NCBI GenBank assembly: GCA_036939755.1
Contig: JALLAZ010001101.1
Span: forward strand, 1 to 10,261
DNA length: 10,261 bases
Source of the DNA: Stephanodiscus triporus
Lineage: Eukaryota; Bacillariophyta; Thalassiosirophyceae; Thalassiosirales; Thalassiosiraceae
Direction of reading: 5' to 3'
Shown here in pieces: positions 6,426-10,261 of this stretch; within the stretch, counting starts at the first letter, position 1, and each line of letters starts with the position of its first letter. A model generated the notes under the pieces. It ran no database searches and was not told the origin of the DNA. It worked only from the letters and a program-made list of their open reading frames with translations. The translations under genes and the position numbers were made by a program.

Positions 6426-8752
6426 TGGCACTGGCATCGATGGTCACGTATTTTCTTTTGGAGATTCCCCAAAGAATTTTGATCAATCATGCGCGACGGG
6501 ACCCCTTTCTATCATCTCGCTGATCCACCTGTGGGGTTTGCTCACAATATGCCAGCCCCGTCACAAGAGGCTGAGATTGAGACTCGGAAGAAAATCTTTC
6601 AGCTTTGATTTTGGCATTTCATCGAACAAGGTTTTATCGACTTGATCACTCAACGCTTTTCGGTTGTAAAGCTGGAGGTGGATGGAGTGATCTTGGACAT
6701 CCGAGTTGTTTGGAATTCATCTTCGAATGGCCACAATGCAACCTTGTGGGCTCCGGGCTTTATGTTGGATGATATTGGAGATGTGATCGAGATGGCAACC
6801 AAGTGGCTGTCAGTCCCTGTGGCCACCTATCTGGATTCAGGGTCCAAAGATTACACTCAACCAGCAAGTTCTTTTGTCAAATCAAAACAAGGAGACATTG
6901 ACGTTGGGGCGATGTTCAATAATTTTTTCACTCATGCTTCCGAGCGGCATTCGCTCGGCATGCGAGTTATAAATATGAGGGCTGAAGGGGGATACGAATC
7001 CCATGAGTTTTGGCGGTTCTGCTCACTTCATTTTGGAGGGCGCCCCTCCCCGTATCTTGCATGCCAGTCAGAGCGGATAGTTCTCGAGCTTTGCAAGGGT
7101 GATAGGAATGATCCTAAAAATCATTGGCAATGGGATTCAGTATGCCTGAATCTTCCTGGGGATTTGAATTATGATACTTTGATGCCTCGGGTGATGTTAT
7201 TACGAATGGACGGTGAACTTGCTACCCGTGAGGCCGACTACGTTGACGATATTCACCCGTGCATCAGGGAGAAGGAAGGGACGAATGAGGCAACTCGCGC
7301 TTGCGCCCAGCTGAAATCCAGAATGAACTCTCTGGGGAACCAGGTGGACAAAAGGAAGTATCGCCCACCAACACTCACTCCAGGTGCCTGGAATGGAGTT
7401 AATGTCCATACTGACACCCCTTTCCCTATGATGTCCACTACTCTCAAAAAGTGGCTCAGGTTTAAAACTGGTCTAAGCTGGATTCTTACGGAAGGGCGAA
7501 ATACTGGATCACTATCGATGGCTGAATTAAGGACGATTGCCGGCCTCGGGGTGAACATCTTGCAAGTCTATCAGGACGCAAAGTGTCATCTCAAGGGCAT
7601 TTTTAATGCCATTGAGGCGTTCAGATCTGACCGCGACCCGGAGGGCTGGCGAATCGACTCGTCAATTGAGTCAGCTGCGATGTTGGAATACAGACACGAT
7701 CATGGTCTAGACTCCCCTTCGGAACTTCAAGGGGACTACCCTCTGCAAACCAAGGTGACCTCAGAGCTCTTACTTCATTGCGAGGCATTGCAAACGCTTT
7801 TTGAAGGAGATAACCCTTTGTTAGTTCCCCTTCGGCCCACAGACAAAGGCAAACTTTGGTTTTATGTGGGAGATGCATCTCGCAAGGGTTTTGGGGGTGT
7901 GACCCAATATCCAGATGGTATCTTGATATCACGGGAAGGTCTTTGGGAAGCAGGGTTTGCTGAGGGAGGTTCGAATCTGCGAGAAGCTCAGAACCAGGTC
8001 AACCACCTCATATGGGAAATTCGAGCAGGGAAGCATGATGGGTGCGAACTCTGGGCAGCCACAGATAATGCAGTCTGGTCTGCCGTGTGGACTAAAGGAT
8101 TGTCCCATGCTCGACATTTGTTTGACCTGGTCCTCACTTTGAAACAGCTTGCTAGACAACACGAGGTGTTCATACACTGTTTTCATATCTCAGGAGATAG
8201 GATGATTGCCTCTGGCGTGGATGGATTATCTTGGGGGAATTATGATGCCGGCATCTCCCTTGGATATGATGTTCGCCAGTTTATGCCCTTGAACATCTCT
8301 GCATGGGATGTCGCTGGAAATGTTCTGGGCGATTGGTGCAAGAGTTGGATGGGCAAGGACTACGTTCTGCCTCTGACCCCAATGAGATGGTTTGAGGACG
8401 GACATCAATCAGGAGTTCATCTTTGGACCCCACCTCCTGGGGCAGCATTAATTGCTCTGAAGGAGCTTGCTAGGTCACAACACAAGCAGCCTTCAGAGGT
8501 TACTGATGTGGTGATGATCCCTAGATTGTTGTGGGATGAAGAGTGGCGGTCTCGTTTCAAAAAGGAGATGGATTTTTGGTTTATCTTGCATAACGATGCT
8601 TTATGGCCTCACTCTGCTTTCGAACCATTATTAGTCGGAATTTTGTTTCCAATTCTTCCTCCCTCTAGCCCTTTTCCCTGGCAGGTCAAACAGGAACGGA
8701 TGCGAATGGTGGACTTGGGATGCACCTTGTCACAAATGTCGAAGTCGAGTGA
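6426..8752 (+). pseudogene. Reverse transcriptase-RNase H polyprotein (YVDD)
   Basis: The frame runs from 6426 with TGA stops at 6480 and 6606, then is open to 9017. Counting residues from 6642, motif A is DIDVGAMFNNFF with the likely catalytic Asp at 87. A LHFGGRPSPY block starts near 129 and the catalytic YVDD box is at 200-203. A KRKYRPPTLTPGAWNGV connection follows. RNase H has D411 (YVGDASRKG), E448 (NLREAQ), D475 (AATDNAVW) and D527 (GVDGLS), so all four acidic residues survive. A conserved-looking C-terminal domain ends around FEPLLVGILFP and PWQV (8677-8692). The last 85-110 codons of the open frame run antisense through the neighbouring Gag gene and are not real. The role would be to copy element RNA into DNA. 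The two upstream stops and the frameshifts make a complete product unlikely. Confidence 0.8.
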
Positions 8753-10051
8753 CTATGGCTTGCGCCGAGGACATTTCCCATGCTTCTGGCATAGTGTGCA
8801 GCTTTTCTCGACTCTCACCTTTTTGGGGACTTGGACCTCGTGGGAACCAGTACCTTTGCGCTTACCTTTGTCGCGCTTTCCGGTGGCTTTCTCAGAGTTT
8901 TCCTTCGTGGCCCTTTCCTTGGCGTCGGAACTCGCTACTACTTTTTCAACGTTTTCGAGAACGCCCAGTAGTTTTCTAACGCTCTGTGGAAGCGAATCCT
9001 GTGTAAGGTCGTACTGATCCTGCCAGGACTCGGGGCACATGCGAAGCAGAAGGCTCGCTAGTTCAGCCTCGTCGTAGGCCATGACGGGCTTAGTTGATGC
9101 TGTCGCGCGAGGGCTGTCGTAGGTACAAGGTAGGTACGAGAGATAGCTGTTGAGCTGTTCTACTCGTTGGAAGAAGTACCTGACAGGGACTCGCTGGGGC
9201 TTCTTCAGCACGTTACTGATGTAGTAACGCTGCTGTTCGGCTGCATCATTGGGGAACATGTCGAGGAGGTGGAAGGTGATGCAATCCCGAAAGGACTCCA
9301 CACTCTTGCCACGCTCTTCCTCGTGCTCATTCCCCTGTAGGTCGGTCCACGGGGCTGCTCCGACTTGACTGGCGACAATCTTGTCCCAGCGGTACCGGGC
9401 GTCTTCGCTAAGAAGGTTTGCATAAAGCGAGAAGTAACCTTCCGCGGCTGTGGCCTTGGCCTCTTGGGCCTTTTTCTTTTCAAGTAGGGCGTCTTTAAGG
9501 CTTGCCTTCGACTCTTCCAGAGGTGACTGGTTAGTGTCATCGGCGTCCTTCTTAGACTTTGGGCCTATCGCGTTCGCGATGGCTTTTCGGAGGCTCTTGA
9601 CTCGCTCCACAGCCTTCGATTCTGCCTCAATGGCGTCCTCGTAGTCCTGGAACAGCCCTTTCCTCTTGCACGCACTCTTTGCTTGCTGCACATGAATCAG
9701 GAAAGCCTCTTGGGTCCCAGTGTCCCAGATGGGTACACTAAACTCGGTCTTATCGGGGAGTTTAATCTTGTAGGAGTATTCCTTCCCCTTCGCGACGGCT
9801 TCTTGGACCTCATTTACTACGGGCACGTAGGGGATGGGAGGACGCTTCTTCCGGTTCCCTTTCTCGCACTCTTGGTTCTTGAGGCCCTCGGGGACTGACT
9901 TGTTTGCACTCATTATTCGTAGGGCCTGTCCTAACTCGGTTCCAATAAAAAATGCCTTGAAGGAACTCTTAGCTGGTCTGTCTACGAACTTCTGGTACGA
10001 TGTGGTGTAGGAGGACGGATACCTCGGAGCTAGCGCCTTGGGCTCAGTCAT
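8753..10051 (-). CDS. Gag-like protein of an LTR retrotransposon, 3'-truncated
   Basis: This 432-residue leftward frame is the structural Gag of a second, unrelated retroelement. Counting from the ATG at 10051, it has a basic N-terminal region, a Lys/Glu/Ala-rich coiled coil at about 137-206 and a Gag core. The core contains RYYISNVLKKPQRVPVRYFF at 275-294 and YDEAELASLLLRMCPESW at 326-343, which resembles the Gag domain of diatom copia/gypsy-type elements. A strongly basic tail follows (about 385-415), and then CTLCQKHG at 418-425, the start of a zinc knuckle. The frame stops 7 residues later, so the knuckle is incomplete. The frame is open further upstream to a GTG at 10096, but for a eukaryote the ATG at 10051 is the likely start. 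The reading frame is otherwise intact, with no stops. No protease, integrase or RT follows, because the element meets the other retroelement there. Confidence 0.75.
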   Translation of the reverse strand: MTEPKALAPRYPSSYTTSYQKFVDRPAKSSFKAFFIGTELGQALRIMSANKSVPEGLKNQECEKGNRKKRPPIPYVPVVNEVQEAVAKGKEYSYKIKLPDKTEFSVPIWDTGTQEAFLIHVQQAKSACKRKGLFQDYEDAIEAESKAVERVKSLRKAIANAIGPKSKKDADDTNQSPLEESKASLKDALLEKKKAQEAKATAAEGYFSLYANLLSEDARYRWDKIVASQVGAAPWTDLQGNEHEEERGKSVESFRDCITFHLLDMFPNDAAEQQRYYISNVLKKPQRVPVRYFFQRVEQLNSYLSYLPCTYDSPRATASTKPVMAYDEAELASLLLRMCPESWQDQYDLTQDSLPQSVRKLLGVLENVEKVVASSDAKERATKENSEKATGKRDKGKRKGTGSHEVQVPKKVRVEKSCTLCQKHGKCPRRKP

Positions 10052-10094
10052 TTTGGACACAAAAAACTTTTCGTAAGTCCGGCTGGCGTGCTTC

Positions 10095-10117
10095 ACGGCG
10101 ATTCGTGGGATCGCCGT
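10095..10117 (-). repeat. Hairpin: 8-bp perfect stem, 7-nt loop
   Basis: ACGGCGAT at 10095-10102 pairs perfectly with ATCGCCGT at 10110-10117 around the loop TCGTGGG. The hairpin is in the gag leader, about 45 bases upstream of the probable ATG. In an element RNA such a stem could take part in packaging, dimerisation or translation control. This is inference from position. Confidence 0.6.
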
Positions 10118-10174
10118 ATCTAGCTCTCGTAGGTACGTAGGCTAGCTAGATCGTCGTGTTGGACGGCGATTCGT
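10095..10174. repeat. 12-bp direct repeat ACGGCGATTCGT, two copies 68 bp apart
   Basis: Perfect copies lie at 10095-10106 and 10163-10174. The first copy also supplies the left arm of the leader hairpin. The two copies lie in the untranslated part of the element, so they are not explained by coding. Confidence 0.8.
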
Positions 10175-10193
10175 AGTTGGCTTGGAAGTAGGT

Positions 10194-10205
10194 TATCAAT
10201 TGATA
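10194..10205. repeat. 12-bp perfect palindrome TATCAATTGATA
   Basis: This self-complementary AT-rich site lies in the leader of the leftward retrotransposon. It may be chance or a dimeric protein site; there is no further support. Confidence 0.7.
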
Positions 10206-10261
10206 GTGACCTAGGCGGGTGGATAACTTTTCCCCTGAAGTGAAATGTTACAAGTAAAAAC

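Larger units (their letters stand above)
3296..8752 (+). mobile_element. Degenerate Gag-MTase-like-RT-RNase H retroelement (DIRS-like or related)
   Basis: One rightward element can be traced through several frames: Gag-like pieces (3296-5060), a methyltransferase-like segment (5106-5865), an N-terminal RT extension (5866-6641), RT (about 6642-7600) and RNase H (about 7840-8290). The type is one I associate with diatom and dinoflagellate genomes. Its RNase H ends in a D-x-L-S box, as in DIRS-type elements. No tyrosine recombinase, protease or integrase is seen, so the class is not settled. The right end is lost at the junction with the leftward retrotransposon, somewhere in 8693-8775. The left end is only approximate. 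Frame changes near 3490, 3750, 4198, 4465, 5865 and 6425, plus several stops, show that the copy is dead. Confidence 0.75.
8753..10261 (-). mobile_element. 5' fragment of an LTR retrotransposon (leader and gag)
   Basis: The element reads leftward and enters from the right edge of the window. It consists of an untranslated leader and a gag gene that is cut at the zinc knuckle. Its pol region is missing. Its left limit lies in the ambiguous zone 8693-8775. Whether it is a deletion remnant, a partial insertion or a rearrangement joint cannot be decided, because no target-site duplication and no complete LTR lie in the window. Confidence 0.6.
10052..10261 (-). other. Untranslated leader upstream of gag, possible LTR edge
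   Basis: No coding sequence is seen. The leader has a hairpin, a direct repeat and a 12-bp palindrome, listed separately. The bases TGTTA at 10246-10250 (TAACA on the element strand) would suit an LTR end. However, no primer binding site starting with TGG follows on the element strand, so this boundary is only a suggestion. Confidence 0.35.

Noticed and set aside
6426..6645. C-terminal part of the rightward frame that opens at 6040
   Set aside because: Protein-like sense (SRIFFWRFPKEF and onward to the RT) is in the next frame, so this tail is out of frame.
7200..8408. Leftward frames of 60-103 codons under the RT-RNase H region
   Set aside because: All are antisense to a frame with catalytic RT and RNase H motifs and show no motif of their own.
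8753..9017. C-terminal 88 codons of the rightward RT reading frame
   Set aside because: They run antisense through the Gag gene, whose protein has recognisable Gag motifs; the rightward product here has no motif.
10246..10261. LTR end at TGTTA
   Set aside because: Not called as an LTR feature: only 16 bases remain in the window, and no primer binding site starting with TGG lies next to it on the element strand.
1..10261. tRNA, rRNA, CRISPR array, bacterial promoters or operons
   Set aside because: None seen on either strand; the content is eukaryotic in style.

Overview
The window looks like nuclear DNA of a microalga. My best guess is a diatom or related stramenopile, with a Thalassiosira-type genome as one possibility. 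The evidence is a compact intronless metabolic gene, a second gene with a very short candidate GT-AG intron, no bacterial operon structure or ribosome binding sites, and remains of two retroelements whose Gag and reverse transcriptase types I associate with diatom and dinoflagellate genomes. I have no database support for the species guess.

Layout. (1) Bases 196-1275 (+) encode an intact, GC-rich medium-chain dehydrogenase/reductase of the zinc-type alcohol dehydrogenase-like/quinone oxidoreductase family. (2) Bases 1276-1861 are AT-richer, with no gene I can support. (3) Bases 1862-2947 (-) encode an unrecognised Gln/Pro-rich, probably disordered protein with a likely 57-nt phase-1 intron near its 5' end. 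(4) About 3296 to 8690-8775 (+) is one long decayed retroelement. It carries Gag-like pieces, a segment with a methyltransferase-like motif, an N-terminal RT extension, a reverse transcriptase with a YVDD box, and an RNase H with all four acidic residues. Frame changes and in-frame stops scatter the coding sequence over three frames, but the order of parts is still readable. (5) From 8753 to the right edge (-) lies the 5' part of a second, unrelated LTR-type retrotransposon: leader plus Gag, cut off at its zinc knuckle where it meets the RT element tail to tail.

The MDR enzyme is the only gene that looks clearly functional by family. The Gln/Pro-rich gene is plausible but unknown. The RT element is a pseudogene: every long open stretch begins or ends at a frameshift or stop, several stops are one transition away from a sense codon, and a conserved Arg after the RNase H active site is now Trp. 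The two retroelements meet in a zone of about 80 bases in which both strands are open, so the last roughly 90 residues of the RT reading frame are antisense to Gag and not real protein. No tyrosine recombinase, integrase, protease, complete LTR, tRNA, rRNA or CRISPR array is visible.
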